From: Streptomyces sp. NBC_01275
GTDB taxonomy: Bacteria > Actinomycetota > Actinomycetes > Streptomycetales > Streptomycetaceae
Reading direction: 5' to 3'
Length of the DNA: 64,000 nucleotides
Assembly: GCF_026340655.1 (NCBI RefSeq)
Contig: NZ_JAPEOZ010000001.1
Span: 7,688,001-7,752,000, forward strand
Shown here: piece after piece, positions 50,656-58,464 of the stretch
Numbering within the stretch: the first letter of the stretch is position 1
Layout of the letters: every line of letters begins with the position of its first letter
Made by a program: the position numbers and the translations under genes
The notes under the pieces: generated by a model
Told to the model about the DNA's origin: nothing
What the model saw: the letters and a program-made list of their open reading frames with translations, nothing else
The model's database searches: none

Positions 50656-52440
50656 ATGGCTCGAATGACCGCTGCCCGTGCGGCAGTTGAGATCCTCAGG
50701 CGTGAGGGCGTCACCGCCGCGTTCGGTGTCCCCGGCGCGGCGATCAATCCCTTCTACGCGGCGCTCAAGGCCTCCGGCGGCATCGCTCACACCCTCGCCC
50801 GGCATGTCGAGGGCGCCTCGCACATGGCCGAGGGCTACACCCGCACCCGTCCCGGCAACATCGGCGTCTGCATCGGCACGTCCGGCCCGGCCGGCACCGA
50901 CATGATCACCGGGCTGTACTCCGCCCTCGGCGACTCGATCCCGATCCTGTGCATCACGGGCCAGGCACCGACCGCCGTGATCCACAAGGAGGACTTCCAG
51001 GCCGTCGACATCGCCTCGATCGCCGCGCCGGTGACCAAGATGGCGGTCACCGTCCTGGAGGCGGCCCAGGTCCCCGGCGTCTTCCAGCAGGCCTTCCACC
51101 TGATGCGCTCCGGGCGGCCGGGCCCGGTGCTGATCGACCTGCCGGTCGACGTCCAGCAGACGGAGATCGAGTTCGACCCGGACGCCTACGAGCCGCTGCC
51201 GGTCTACAAGCCGACCGCGAGCCGGGCCCAGATCGACAAGGCGCTCGGGCTGCTGAACGCGTCCGAGCGGCCGTTGATCGTCGCGGGCGGCGGGGTCATC
51301 GGCGCCGACGCCTGCGAACTCCTCGTGGAGTTCGCCGAGGTGACCGGCATCCCGGTCATCCCGACCCTGATGGGCTGGGGCGCGATCCCCGACGACCACG
51401 AACTGAACGCCGGCATGGTCGGCCTGCAGACCTCGCACCGCTACGGCAACGCGACCTTCCTGGAGTCCGACTGCGTCCTCGGCATCGGCAACCGCTGGGC
51501 CAACCGCCACACCGGCCGCGTCGACGTCTACACGAAGGGCCGCACCTTCGTCCACGTCGACGTCGAGCCCACCCAGATCGGCAGGATCTTCGCCCCGGAC
51601 TACGGCATCGCCTCCGACGCGAAGGCCGCCCTGGAGCTCTTCGTGGAGGCGGCACGGGAGGCGAAGGCGGCCGGCCGGCTGCCCGACCGCTCCGACTGGG
51701 CCGCCGCCGCGCAGGAGAAGAAGGCCACCCTTCAGCGCCGTACGCACTTCGACGACATCCCGATCAAGCCGCAGCGCGTCTACGAGGAGATGAACAAGGC
51801 CTTCGGCCCTCACACCCGGTACGTCACCACGATCGGCCTCTCGCAGATCGCCGGCGCCCAGATGCTGCACGTCTACCGCCCGCGCCACTGGATCAACTGC
51901 GGCCAGGCGGGCCCCCTGGGCTGGACCGTCCCGGCGGCGCTCGGCGTCGCGAAGGCCGACCCCGAGGCGCAGGTCGTGGCCCTCTCCGGGGACTACGACT
52001 TCCAGTTCATGATCGAGGAGCTGGCGGTCGGCGCGCAGCACAAGATCCCGTACGTCCACGTCCTCGTCAACAACTCCTATCTGGGCCTGATCCGGCAGGC
52101 GCAGCGGGCGTTCGACATCGACTTCCAGGTGAATCTGGAGTTCGAGAACATCAACTCGCCCGAGCTGGGCGTCTACGGCGTCGACCACGTCAAGGTCGTC
52201 GAGGGCCTCGGCTGCAAGGCGATCCGGGTCACCGACCCGGGTGAGCTGGGCGCCGCCTTCGAGCAGGCCAAGAAGCTCGCCGCCGAGTTCCAGGTGCCGG
52301 TCGTCGTCGAGGCGATCCTGGAACGCGTCACCGACATCTCGATGAGCGGCACCAACGACATCGGCAACGTCGTCGAGTTCGAGGAGATCGCCACCGAGCC
52401 GGAGCACGCTCCGACGTCGATCAGACCGCTGAAGGTCTGA
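50656..52440 (+). CDS. gcl: Glyoxylate carboligase (tartronate-semialdehyde synthase)
   Basis: 594 residues. ThDP/FAD enzyme that condenses two glyoxylates to tartronate semialdehyde and CO2. N-terminal pyrimidine domain with Val51 (HVEGASHM) where other ThDP enzymes have Glu, the hallmark of Gcl. The ThDP/Mg2+ motif is [15 protein letters not shown]...[10 protein letters not shown] near 445-480. The length and ends match E. coli Gcl closely. Upstream lies the two-part operator. Downstream, the stop is within a 19-bp tandem repeat followed by a terminator. Works with GlxR and Hyi encoded at 53.9-55.7 kb. Confidence 0.97.
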   Translation: MARMTAARAAVEILRREGVTAAFGVPGAAINPFYAALKASGGIAHTLARHVEGASHMAEGYTRTRPGNIGVCIGTSGPAGTDMITGLYSALGDSIPILCITGQAPTAVIHKEDFQAVDIASIAAPVTKMAVTVLEAAQVPGVFQQAFHLMRSGRPGPVLIDLPVDVQQTEIEFDPDAYEPLPVYKPTASRAQIDKALGLLNASERPLIVAGGGVIGADACELLVEFAEVTGIPVIPTLMGWGAIPDDHELNAGMVGLQTSHRYGNATFLESDCVLGIGNRWANRHTGRVDVYTKGRTFVHVDVEPTQIGRIFAPDYGIASDAKAALELFVEAAREAKAAGRLPDRSDWAAAAQEKKATLQRRTHFDDIPIKPQRVYEEMNKAFGPHTRYVTTIGLSQIAGAQMLHVYRPRHWINCGQAGPLGWTVPAALGVAKADPEAQVVALSGDYDFQFMIEELAVGAQHKIPYVHVLVNNSYLGLIRQAQRAFDIDFQVNLEFENINSPELGVYGVDHVKVVEGLGCKAIRVTDPGELGAAFEQAKKLAAEFQVPVVVEAILERVTDISMSGTNDIGNVVEFEEIATEPEHAPTSIRPLKV

Positions 52441-52516
52441 CGGACCGCGGAGGGTCTGACGGACCGCGGAGGGTCTGACGGACCGCGGAGGGTCTGACGG
52501 ACCGCGGAGGGTCTGA
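52438..52516 (+). repeat. 19-bp tandem repeat spanning the gcl stop
   Basis: The unit CGGACCGCGGAGGGTCTGA is repeated four times from 52441; the TGA of gcl is the end of a partial fifth unit. Each unit repeats TCTGA in a different frame. It lies just before the terminator. Confidence 0.9.
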
Positions 52517-52536
52517 CGCCCTCCGCACCGAACAAG

Positions 52537-52563
52537 GGCGGCCCATCCGGAAGATGGGCCGCC
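52537..52563 (+). terminator. gcl terminator
   Basis: 11-bp stem GGCGGCCCATC / GATGGGCCGCC with a 5-base loop, about 97 bp after gcl and before the convergent gene. Confidence 0.85.
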
Positions 52564-52587
52564 GCTGTGCGTGCCGCCCGCGTGCGC

Positions 52588-53280
52588 TCAGTCCGTGCTG
52601 CTGCTCCCGCCGCAGGAGACGTAGTCGCGTCCGCCCGTGCCGCCGCCGCGGGGAGCGCGTCGGTGGAATCCCTTGTCCGCCACCTCGGCCCGGGCGGTCA
52701 GCCCGGCTCGCAGGGCGAAGCGCGGCAGGAGGACGTTCAGGGCCCGGTCGTCGTGGAGCGCCACGGCCATCAGCGTGTCGGCCGCGGACAGTCCCTTGCG
52801 GCCGGCGGGGAGGGGATGCTCGGCGGACAGCGCCACAAGCCCGTTCCGGGCGGTGCGCGTCCGGTGCGGCGGAAGCGCGCGCAGCAGCCCGGCGGCCGAA
52901 AGCCCGGCCCGCACCTCGGCGAGCGCCTTCCGTACGTCGGGATCCTTGAGGACCTGCTCCAGACCGGCAGGTCGGCGCAGGGCCGTGCGCACGGCCTCCG
53001 CGAGCTGCGGAAGAGGCGACAGGGATGCAGGGGACGCAGGGGGAACGGGAGACGCAGGGGGTACCGGAGACGCAGCGGACTCAGGAGGCGTCACCGGTGG
53101 TGAGGCCTGCCCGGCACCCTCGGTGGACGCCTCCGAGGTCCGCAACGTGCCGGGCCGGCCCGCTTCGACGTGTCCGCGCAGATGCAGGTCCGCGACGGCC
53201 ACCGTGACGGCGGCGCGCGCCCCGGCGCGCAGCAGTGCGACCTCGTGCGGCTGGAGCCGGAACACCTTGTCGTCACGCAT
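52588..53280 (-). CDS. TIGR04222-like protein lacking membrane helices
   Basis: 230 residues from ATG 53280 (G-rich stretch upstream). The layout LLRAGARAAVTVAVADLHLR, a Pro/Ala linker, LPQLAEAVRTALRR, VRKALAEVRAGLSAAGLL and the C-terminal SCGGSSSTD resembles the soluble part of TIGR04222-type actinobacterial membrane proteins, but no transmembrane segment is seen. The Pro/Ala linker contains short PVPPAS repeats. Convergent with gcl; function unknown. Confidence 0.6.
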   Translation of the reverse strand: MRDDKVFRLQPHEVALLRAGARAAVTVAVADLHLRGHVEAGRPGTLRTSEASTEGAGQASPPVTPPESAASPVPPASPVPPASPASLSPLPQLAEAVRTALRRPAGLEQVLKDPDVRKALAEVRAGLSAAGLLRALPPHRTRTARNGLVALSAEHPLPAGRKGLSAADTLMAVALHDDRALNVLLPRFALRAGLTARAEVADKGFHRRAPRGGGTGGRDYVSCGGSSSTD

Positions 53281-53401
53281 GGCAACCCCCCCGGTGGGCG
53301 AGGCCCGCGGCCCCCGTGCCGACGGGCTCCTGTGACCTCAATGTGCCCCGCTGGAAGGGGAGTTGAAGCGCGCCGAGCCATGTTCAGAGCTTGATTTGAG
53401 G

Positions 53402-53641
53402 TTAGTGTCCTTCGTGCTGCTCCGACAGGCCCGGCCAGTCCTCCGGGCCGCCGCCCTGCCACTCGATGAGGTCGCTCACCTCCACCTCGATCCGGTCCAG
53501 GTCGGCCAGGCGCAGGATCTCGACGACGTCGTCGAGATGCGAGGCGACCCCGAGCACGGCGTCTCCCGAGGTGACCCGCCGTGACCCGTCGAGCGCCGGG
53601 GCGTGGACCACGATGTGCGGATAGTGCGTCGGATTGCCCAT
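53402..53641 (-). CDS. Conserved small hypothetical protein
   Basis: 79 residues from ATG 53641, supported by GGAGG about ten bases upstream; upstream extension is low-complexity and not protein-like. Sequence begins MGNPTHYPHIVVHAPALDG and ends EDWPGLSEQHEGH. The regular beta-alpha-beta pattern (DAVLGVASHLDDVVEILRLA, DRIEVEVSDLIEW) suggests a small folded domain. It lies between the TIGR04222-like gene and glxR on the same strand. No function assigned. Confidence 0.65.
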   Translation of the reverse strand: MGNPTHYPHIVVHAPALDGSRRVTSGDAVLGVASHLDDVVEILRLADLDRIEVEVSDLIEWQGGGPEDWPGLSEQHEGH

Positions 53642-53679
53642 GCCCTCAGCCTCCGGCGGGCGGCGCGGATCCGCACGCC

Positions 53680-53735
53680 GGGAGTGCCCGGGAGCGCCCG
53701 GGAGTGTTGGGGAACGCCCGGGAGTACAGGGCAGG
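53680..53735. repeat. Short CCCGGGAG direct repeats upstream of small ORF
   Basis: CCCGGGAG or close variants recur four times (about 53689-53730) in the 271-bp gap between glxR and the small gene. The rest of the gap shows no coding frame or clear promoter. Confidence 0.6.
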
Positions 53736-53912
53736 GACCGCGGCGGGTGCGACGGAGTCGGAGCCTCTTCCCTCGGGTCGGGAACGGGCTCCGGTCCTTC
53801 ACCACCGCACTGGCTCGCACACCGCCGCGGGGTCGGTGTCCGGGCGGCGCCGGCGCCTGGGCGCGACAGGACAGATGTCAACGCCGGAGCCGCCCGGAGT
53901 CTGGGGGGCGTG

Positions 53913-54806
53913 TCAGACCTGGGCGCCGGAGAGTCGCTCCACGGCCCGCAGCAGCGCCGAGTGGTCCAGCCCGCCGTCGCCCTGCGCCCGTAGGCTGGCG
54001 ACCAGTTGGGCGACCACCGCGCCGACGGGCAGCGCCGCGCCGACGGTGCGGGCGGCGTCCGTGACGATGCCCATGTCCTTGTGGTGCAGATCGATCCGGA
54101 AGCCCGGCTTGAAGTCGCGCCGCAGGAAGTTGTCCTTCTTCCGCGCCAGGACCGTCGATCCGGCCAGCCCGCCGCCCAGCACGTCGAGCGCGGCCTTCAG
54201 GTCCACGCCCGACTTCTCCAGGAAGACCACGGCCTCGGCGCACGCCTGGATGTTCACGGCGACGATCAGCTGGTTGGCGGCCTTCACCGTCTGGCCCGAG
54301 CCGTGCGGACCGCACAGCACGATGGTCCTGCCGAGCGCCTCGAAGAGGGGCATCGCCTCGTCGAAGTCCGTCTGCTCGCCGCCGACCATGATCGACAGCA
54401 CGGCCTCGACGGCCCCGGCCTCGCCGCCGGACACCGGGGCGTCCAGCACCCGGATGCCCTTGGCCGCGGCGGCCTTCCCCAGGTCGATCGAGGTCTGCGG
54501 GGTGATCGAGGACATGTCGATCAGCAGGGCGCCGGACCGCGCGTTCTCCAGGACGCCCTCGGGACCGTAGGCGATGGCCTCGACCTGCGGGGACGCGGGG
54601 ACCATCGTGATCACGACGTCGGCGTCCCGGACGGCCTCGGCGAGGGAGCCGGCCGCGGTGCCGCCGGCGGCGGTCAGCCGGTCGAGCTTGTCCTGCTCCA
54701 GGGTGTGGCCGGTGACGTCGTACCCCGCCTTGATCAGGTTCTCGGACATGGGGGAGCCCATGATGCCGAGGCCGATCCAGGCGACCTTGGGGAGGGTGGT
54801 TGTCAT
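53913..54806 (-). CDS. glxR: Tartronate semialdehyde reductase
   Basis: 297 residues. Beta-hydroxyacid dehydrogenase family. Rossmann motif WIGLGIMGSPMSENLIKAGY at the N-terminus, the substrate-binding DAPVSGGEAGAVEA, and the catalytic Lys in GSGQTVKAANQLIV are intact. Reduces tartronate semialdehyde made by Gcl to D-glycerate with NAD(P)H. 46 bp after hyi and on the same strand, so probably one hyi-glxR transcript from the operator at 55707-55743. Confidence 0.95.
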   Translation of the reverse strand: MTTTLPKVAWIGLGIMGSPMSENLIKAGYDVTGHTLEQDKLDRLTAAGGTAAGSLAEAVRDADVVITMVPASPQVEAIAYGPEGVLENARSGALLIDMSSITPQTSIDLGKAAAAKGIRVLDAPVSGGEAGAVEAVLSIMVGGEQTDFDEAMPLFEALGRTIVLCGPHGSGQTVKAANQLIVAVNIQACAEAVVFLEKSGVDLKAALDVLGGGLAGSTVLARKKDNFLRRDFKPGFRIDLHHKDMGIVTDAARTVGAALPVGAVVAQLVASLRAQGDGGLDHSALLRAVERLSGAQV

Positions 54807-54852
54807 GGGGTGCCTCTCTGCTCTGCTGCTGTGCTACGTCTGCGGGGACCGC

Positions 54853-55680
54853 TCAGCGGGCGGCTCGGGCCTCGCGCGGGAGCCAGCCGAAGGACTCGGC
54901 GCCGGGCTTGTACTCCAGGCCCACCCAGCCCTCGTAGCCCGCCTTCCTCAGCTGGCCGAGGAGCTCGGCCAAGGGGAGCGCGCCGGTGCCGGGTGCGCCG
55001 CGGCCGGGGTTGTCGGCGATCTGCACATGACCGGTCTTCGACGCGTACCGCTCGATCGTCGACGGCAGGTCCTCGCCGTTCATGGACAGGTGGTACAGGT
55101 CCATCAGGAACTTCGCGTTGCCGAGCCCGGTCGCGTCGTTGATCCTGTCCACGACGTCGACGGCGGCCGGCGCCGACACCAGCGGGTAGCGCGGCGACTC
55201 GGGCCGGTTCAGGGCCTCGATCAGCAGGATCGCGCCGATCCGGTCCGCGGCGCGGGCGGCGAGCACCAGGTTCTCCAGCGCCAGCGCGTCCTGCGCGGCC
55301 GGGTCGACGCCGTCCACGCGGTTGCCGTAGAGGGCGTTGAGCGCCCGGCAGCCCAGGGACTGGGCGAAGTCGGCGGCCACGTCGATGTTGGCGCGGAACC
55401 GCTCCGACTCCACGCCGGGCAGCGACAGGGCGCCGCGGTCCGGGCCGGGGAGCTGTCCGGCGTAGAAGTTCAGGCCCGTGAGCTGTACGCCCGCGTCCTC
55501 GATCGCCCGCTTCAGGGCGTCGAGCTCGGACCGCACGGGGGTGGGGGAGTCGACCCAGGGCCACCACAGCTCGACCGCGGTGAAGCCGGCCGCGGCGGCG
55601 GCCGCGGGGCGCTCCAGGAGCGGGAGTTCCGTGAAGAGGATCGACAGGTTGACGTTGAAGCGCTGCTCTGCGAATCCCAT
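54853..55680 (-). CDS. hyi: Hydroxypyruvate isomerase
   Basis: 275 residues. TIM-barrel of the xylose isomerase-like AP-endonuclease-2 group. Metal and substrate residues are visible: Glu in LIEALNRPESP, Asp/His in MDLYHLSMNGEDL, His in GHVQIADNPGR and Glu in GLEYKPG. Interconverts hydroxypyruvate and tartronate semialdehyde. First gene of the hyi-glxR unit; GGGAG lies before the ATG and the 37-bp two-part operator begins 27 bp upstream. Confidence 0.93.
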   Translation of the reverse strand: MGFAEQRFNVNLSILFTELPLLERPAAAAAAGFTAVELWWPWVDSPTPVRSELDALKRAIEDAGVQLTGLNFYAGQLPGPDRGALSLPGVESERFRANIDVAADFAQSLGCRALNALYGNRVDGVDPAAQDALALENLVLAARAADRIGAILLIEALNRPESPRYPLVSAPAAVDVVDRINDATGLGNAKFLMDLYHLSMNGEDLPSTIERYASKTGHVQIADNPGRGAPGTGALPLAELLGQLRKAGYEGWVGLEYKPGAESFGWLPREARAAR

Positions 55681-55706
55681 GGGACCTGCGCTCCCTTCGC
55701 GATGAA

Positions 55707-55743
55707 TTCCGTAATGTGGAAGTTGCTTTCTGCCTACTGGAAG
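55707..55743 (-). promoter_or_regulatory. Two-part operator of hyi-glxR
   Basis: Read on the minus strand: CTTCCAGTAGGCAGAAAGC, then AAC and TTCCACATTACGGAA. This is the same ungapped 37-bp arrangement as upstream of gcl. It also lies 71 bp before the divergent 82-residue gene and could affect it. Confidence 0.75.
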
Positions 55744-55813
55744 ATTGTCGCTGTGTGTAGAAGCTTGTCAAGAGGGCCCGGCGGAAAGCGGCGGCGCGCG
55801 TTAGGTTGAGCGC

Positions 55814-56062
55814 GTGCGATTGAAAGTGGAGTTCACGACCGAGCCCTTCGACCTCGACGAGGCGCCCGCGCATGCGCTGGTCGCCCGTGAGGTCATCGAG
55901 GCGGCCGACCTGGACGCGGTGGACGTCGGACCGTTCGGCAACACCGCGGAGGGCGGCGTCGACGCGGTGCTCGCCGCCGTGGACGCCCTGCTGCGCAAGT
56001 CCCTCGGCGCGGGCGCCACCCGGATCTCGCTCCAGGTCAACGTCCTCGGGGAGGGTGAGTGA
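55814..56062 (+). CDS. MTH1187/YqgV-type thiamine-binding-like protein
   Basis: 82 residues from GTG 55814. Resembles the small ferredoxin-like MTH1187/YqgV family (thiamine-binding): start MRLKVEFTTEPFDLDEAP, middle DVGPFGNTAEGGVDAVLAAV, end GATRISLQVNVL. A thiamine link would fit neighbouring ThDP-dependent Gcl but is only inference. Its TGA overlaps the next GTG by 4 bp. Confidence 0.65.
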   Translation: MRLKVEFTTEPFDLDEAPAHALVAREVIEAADLDAVDVGPFGNTAEGGVDAVLAAVDALLRKSLGAGATRISLQVNVLGEGE

Positions 56063-56427
56063 GCGGCGCCGGCGACGAGCCCTTCATCGCGGCCGTGAAG
56101 CCGCTGGTCGACGCGATGGGCGGCGAGATGGTCCCGCCCGACGAGGCCGGCCCGGATGATGTGGTGCTCGCCTGGGAGGGCGTCGACGCCGTCGCCGTAC
56201 GCCTGCCGCAGCTCGCCGACTCCCTCGACCACATCCTCGCCGCCATGGAGCGCAAGAAGGGCAGGCCTCTGGCCGACCTGGACCGCAAGGCCAAGCAGGA
56301 GGTCGTGCGGATACTCGAGGCGCGCGGCGCCTTCTCCGTACGGCACGGCGTGGAGACCGTGGCGAGCGCGCTCGGGGTGAGCCGCTTCACGGTCTACAAC
56401 TACCTCAACCGCGAGAAGGGGGCCTGA
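56059..56427 (+). CDS. Small HTH_22 (YheO-type) DNA-binding protein
   Basis: 122 residues from GTG 56059, overlapping the previous stop (GTGA). N-terminus unknown; residues about 75-118 form a YheO/DauR-type C-terminal HTH: ILEARGAFSVRHGVETVASA, LGVSRFTVYNYLNRE. Translationally coupled to the thiamine-binding-like protein, suggesting one sensing unit. It lies between hyi-glxR and the uricase operon, so it is a candidate local regulator. Confidence 0.8.
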   Translation: MSGAGDEPFIAAVKPLVDAMGGEMVPPDEAGPDDVVLAWEGVDAVAVRLPQLADSLDHILAAMERKKGRPLADLDRKAKQEVVRILEARGAFSVRHGVETVASALGVSRFTVYNYLNREKGA

Positions 56428-56498
56428 CGGGTCCTCCTGGGCCCCTGACGGGTTCCTTGGTGATCCCTTAGGGGCAGGGTTTCGTTTACCCGGAATTT

Positions 56499-56539
56499 TC
56501 AACAAAGTGTTGACGCGGTGTCGTGGGGAGGCGTTAGCT
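56499..56539 (+). promoter_or_regulatory. Promoter and operator of the uricase operon
   Basis: The -35 box TTGACG (56510-56515), an 18-bp spacer and -10 TTAGCT (56534-56539) precede the operon. The perfect inverted repeat TCAACA-AAG-TGTTGA (56499-56513) covers the -35 box, the usual position for a repressor operator. It differs from the gcl/hyi operator. Confidence 0.65.
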
Positions 56540-56588
56540 GGCTGCAGCCCGTCTCGTACGAAGGCCGTTCGCGGCCACGGAGGCTCCC

Positions 56589-57104
56589 GTGACTTCGACA
56601 TCCACGCCCCCGGGCCTCGCCCGGTTCAACGACCTCGAGGAGTCCGTGGCCCGCGCCGCGCTCCACGAGGCGTGCGCCTCCACGGCCTGGGCGAACAGGC
56701 TGCTCAAGGCTCGCCCCTACGCCACCGCCGACGAGCTGTACACCGCCAGTGACGCGGCCATGACCGAGCTGACCGCCGCGGACCTCGCGGAGGCGATGGC
56801 CGGACACCCGCCGATCGGCCGCCCCAAGCCCGGCGACCCGACCTCGGCCCGCGAACAGCGCGGCATGGCCGACGCCTCCGAGGAGCTGAAGGCGCGGATG
56901 CTCGAACTGAACCTGGCCTACCAGGAGAAGTTCGGCCACGTCTTCCTGATCTGCGCCACCGGCCGCACCGGCGAGCAGATGCGCGACGCGGTCGAGGAGC
57001 GCATCGGCAACCCGCCGGAGAAGGAACGGGAGATCGTCCGCACGGAGCTGGGCAAGATCAACCGCATCCGTCTCGGCAACCTCGTGGAGGACGATCAGGC
57101 ATGA
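56589..57104 (+). CDS. OHCU decarboxylase
   Basis: 171 residues from GTG 56589 (CGGAGG upstream). 2-Oxo-4-hydroxy-4-carboxy-5-ureidoimidazoline decarboxylase; converts OHCU to S-allantoin, the last step of uricolysis. Family features: HPPIGRP with the catalytic His, LNLAYQEKFGHVFLICATGR and C-terminal ELGKINRIRLGNLV. First gene of the urate operon; its stop overlaps the HIU hydrolase start (ATGA). Confidence 0.93.
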   Translation: MTSTSTPPGLARFNDLEESVARAALHEACASTAWANRLLKARPYATADELYTASDAAMTELTAADLAEAMAGHPPIGRPKPGDPTSAREQRGMADASEELKARMLELNLAYQEKFGHVFLICATGRTGEQMRDAVEERIGNPPEKEREIVRTELGKINRIRLGNLVEDDQA

Positions 57105-57505
57105 GCACCGACACCACCGCCTCCGTGTCCACCCACATCCTGGACACCAGCGTCGGCCGTCCCGCCGCGGGCGTCGCCGTCCGCCTCGCCGCCCGCGATG
57201 GGCGCGACGGCGACTGGCGGGCGCTCGGCGGCTCCGCGACCGACTCGGACGGCCGGTGCAAGGACCTCCCGGCCCTGCCGGCGGGGACCACCCACGTACG
57301 GCTCGACTTCGAGGTCGAGCGGTACTTCGAGGATTCCGCGAAGAAGCAAGCCGATACGCAGCAGGACGCCCCCGCGAATCGGGACAGCGGCGCCCCGGTG
57401 TTCTTCCCGGAGGTGGCGATCACGTTCGCCGTCGTGCCGGGCGAGCACTACCACGTACCGCTGCTGCTCAACCCGTTCGGCTACTCCGTATACCGAGGGA
57501 GCTAG
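57101..57505 (+). CDS. 5-Hydroxyisourate hydrolase
   Basis: 134 residues. Transthyretin-like HIU hydrolase: N-terminal STHILDTSVGRPAAGVAVRL, the His-bearing GEHYHVPLLLNPFGYSVY and the C-terminal YRGS signature. Hydrolyses 5-hydroxyisourate to OHCU. A hydrophilic insertion (KKQADTQQDAPANRDSG) lies before the last strands. Overlaps upstream gene by 4 bp and is 7 bp from uricase. Confidence 0.95.
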   Translation: MSTDTTASVSTHILDTSVGRPAAGVAVRLAARDGRDGDWRALGGSATDSDGRCKDLPALPAGTTHVRLDFEVERYFEDSAKKQADTQQDAPANRDSGAPVFFPEVAITFAVVPGEHYHVPLLLNPFGYSVYRGS

Positions 57506-57512
57506 CAGACAC

Positions 57513-58409
57513 ATGCCCACGTATCTCGGCCAGAACCAGTACGGCAAAGCGGAGAACCGCGTCGTGCGGATCACGCGGGACGGCGCCGTCCACCACATCA
57601 AGGACCTCAACGTCTCCGTGTCGCTGAGCGGCGACATGGACGAGGTCCACCTCTCCGGCTCCAACGCCAACGTCCTGCCGACGGACACCACCAAGAACAC
57701 CGTGTACGCCTTCGCCAAGGAGCACGGCATAGAGTCCGCCGAACAGTTCGGCATCCACCTCGCCCGCCACTTCGTCACCTCGCAGGAGCCGATCAAGTCG
57801 GCCCGCATACGCATCGAGGAGTACGGCTGGGAGCGGATCGAGACTCCGGGCGAGGGCGAGCACTCCTTCGTCCGCCGCGGCCAGGAGACCCGCGTCGCCC
57901 AGATCACCTACGACGGCTCGTCCTGGGAGGTCGTCTCCGGCCTCAAGGACCTGACCGTCATGAACTCGACGAACTCCGAGTTCTGGGGCTACGTCAAGGA
58001 CGAGTACACGACCCTCCCCGAGGCGTACGACCGCATCCTGGCGACCGAGGTGTCCAGCCGCTGGCGCTTCAACTGGTCCGACGACGCGCAGGAGACGCCG
58101 GACTGGGAGGAGTCGTACGCGCAGGTCAAGCAGCAGCTGCTGCTGGCCTTCGCCGAGACGTACTCCCTCTCGCTGCAGCAGACCCTCTACCAGATGGGCT
58201 CGCGGATCATCGAACACCGCGACGAGATCGACGAGATCCGCTTCTCGCTCCCCAACAAGCACCACTTCCTGGTGGATCTGAAGCCCTTCGGGCTGAAGAA
58301 CGACAATGAGGTGTACTTCGCCGCCGACCGGCCGTACGGCCTGATCGAGGCGACCGTCCTGCGCGACGGCTGCGAGGCGAGGATCCCGGTCGACCTCACC
58401 AACCTCTGA
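57513..58409 (+). CDS. Urate oxidase (uricase)
   Basis: 298 residues from ATG 57513, the first start after the HIU hydrolase stop; the frame is open further upstream only as an overlap. Cofactor-free uricase: NQYGKAENRVVRI with the catalytic Lys, LPTDTTKNTVYAFAK with the catalytic Thr, NSTNSEFWGYVKDEYTTLPE, SLPNKHHFLVDL with the His. Oxidises urate to 5-hydroxyisourate. The C-terminus lacks the eukaryotic SKL signal, as expected. Third gene of the operon. Confidence 0.97.
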   Translation: MPTYLGQNQYGKAENRVVRITRDGAVHHIKDLNVSVSLSGDMDEVHLSGSNANVLPTDTTKNTVYAFAKEHGIESAEQFGIHLARHFVTSQEPIKSARIRIEEYGWERIETPGEGEHSFVRRGQETRVAQITYDGSSWEVVSGLKDLTVMNSTNSEFWGYVKDEYTTLPEAYDRILATEVSSRWRFNWSDDAQETPDWEESYAQVKQQLLLAFAETYSLSLQQTLYQMGSRIIEHRDEIDEIRFSLPNKHHFLVDLKPFGLKNDNEVYFAADRPYGLIEATVLRDGCEARIPVDLTNL

Positions 58410-58464
58410 CGAGGCCAGGGCAGTCGAGACAGACGCAGAGACGGAAATAGAGGACGGACGAACG

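Noticed and set aside
47855..52407. Minus-strand frames of about 900 codons opposite the acyl-CoA ligases and gcl
   Set aside because: Only the 49681-50463 part has protein-like features and its own ribosome binding site; the rest is antisense to well-conserved enzymes.
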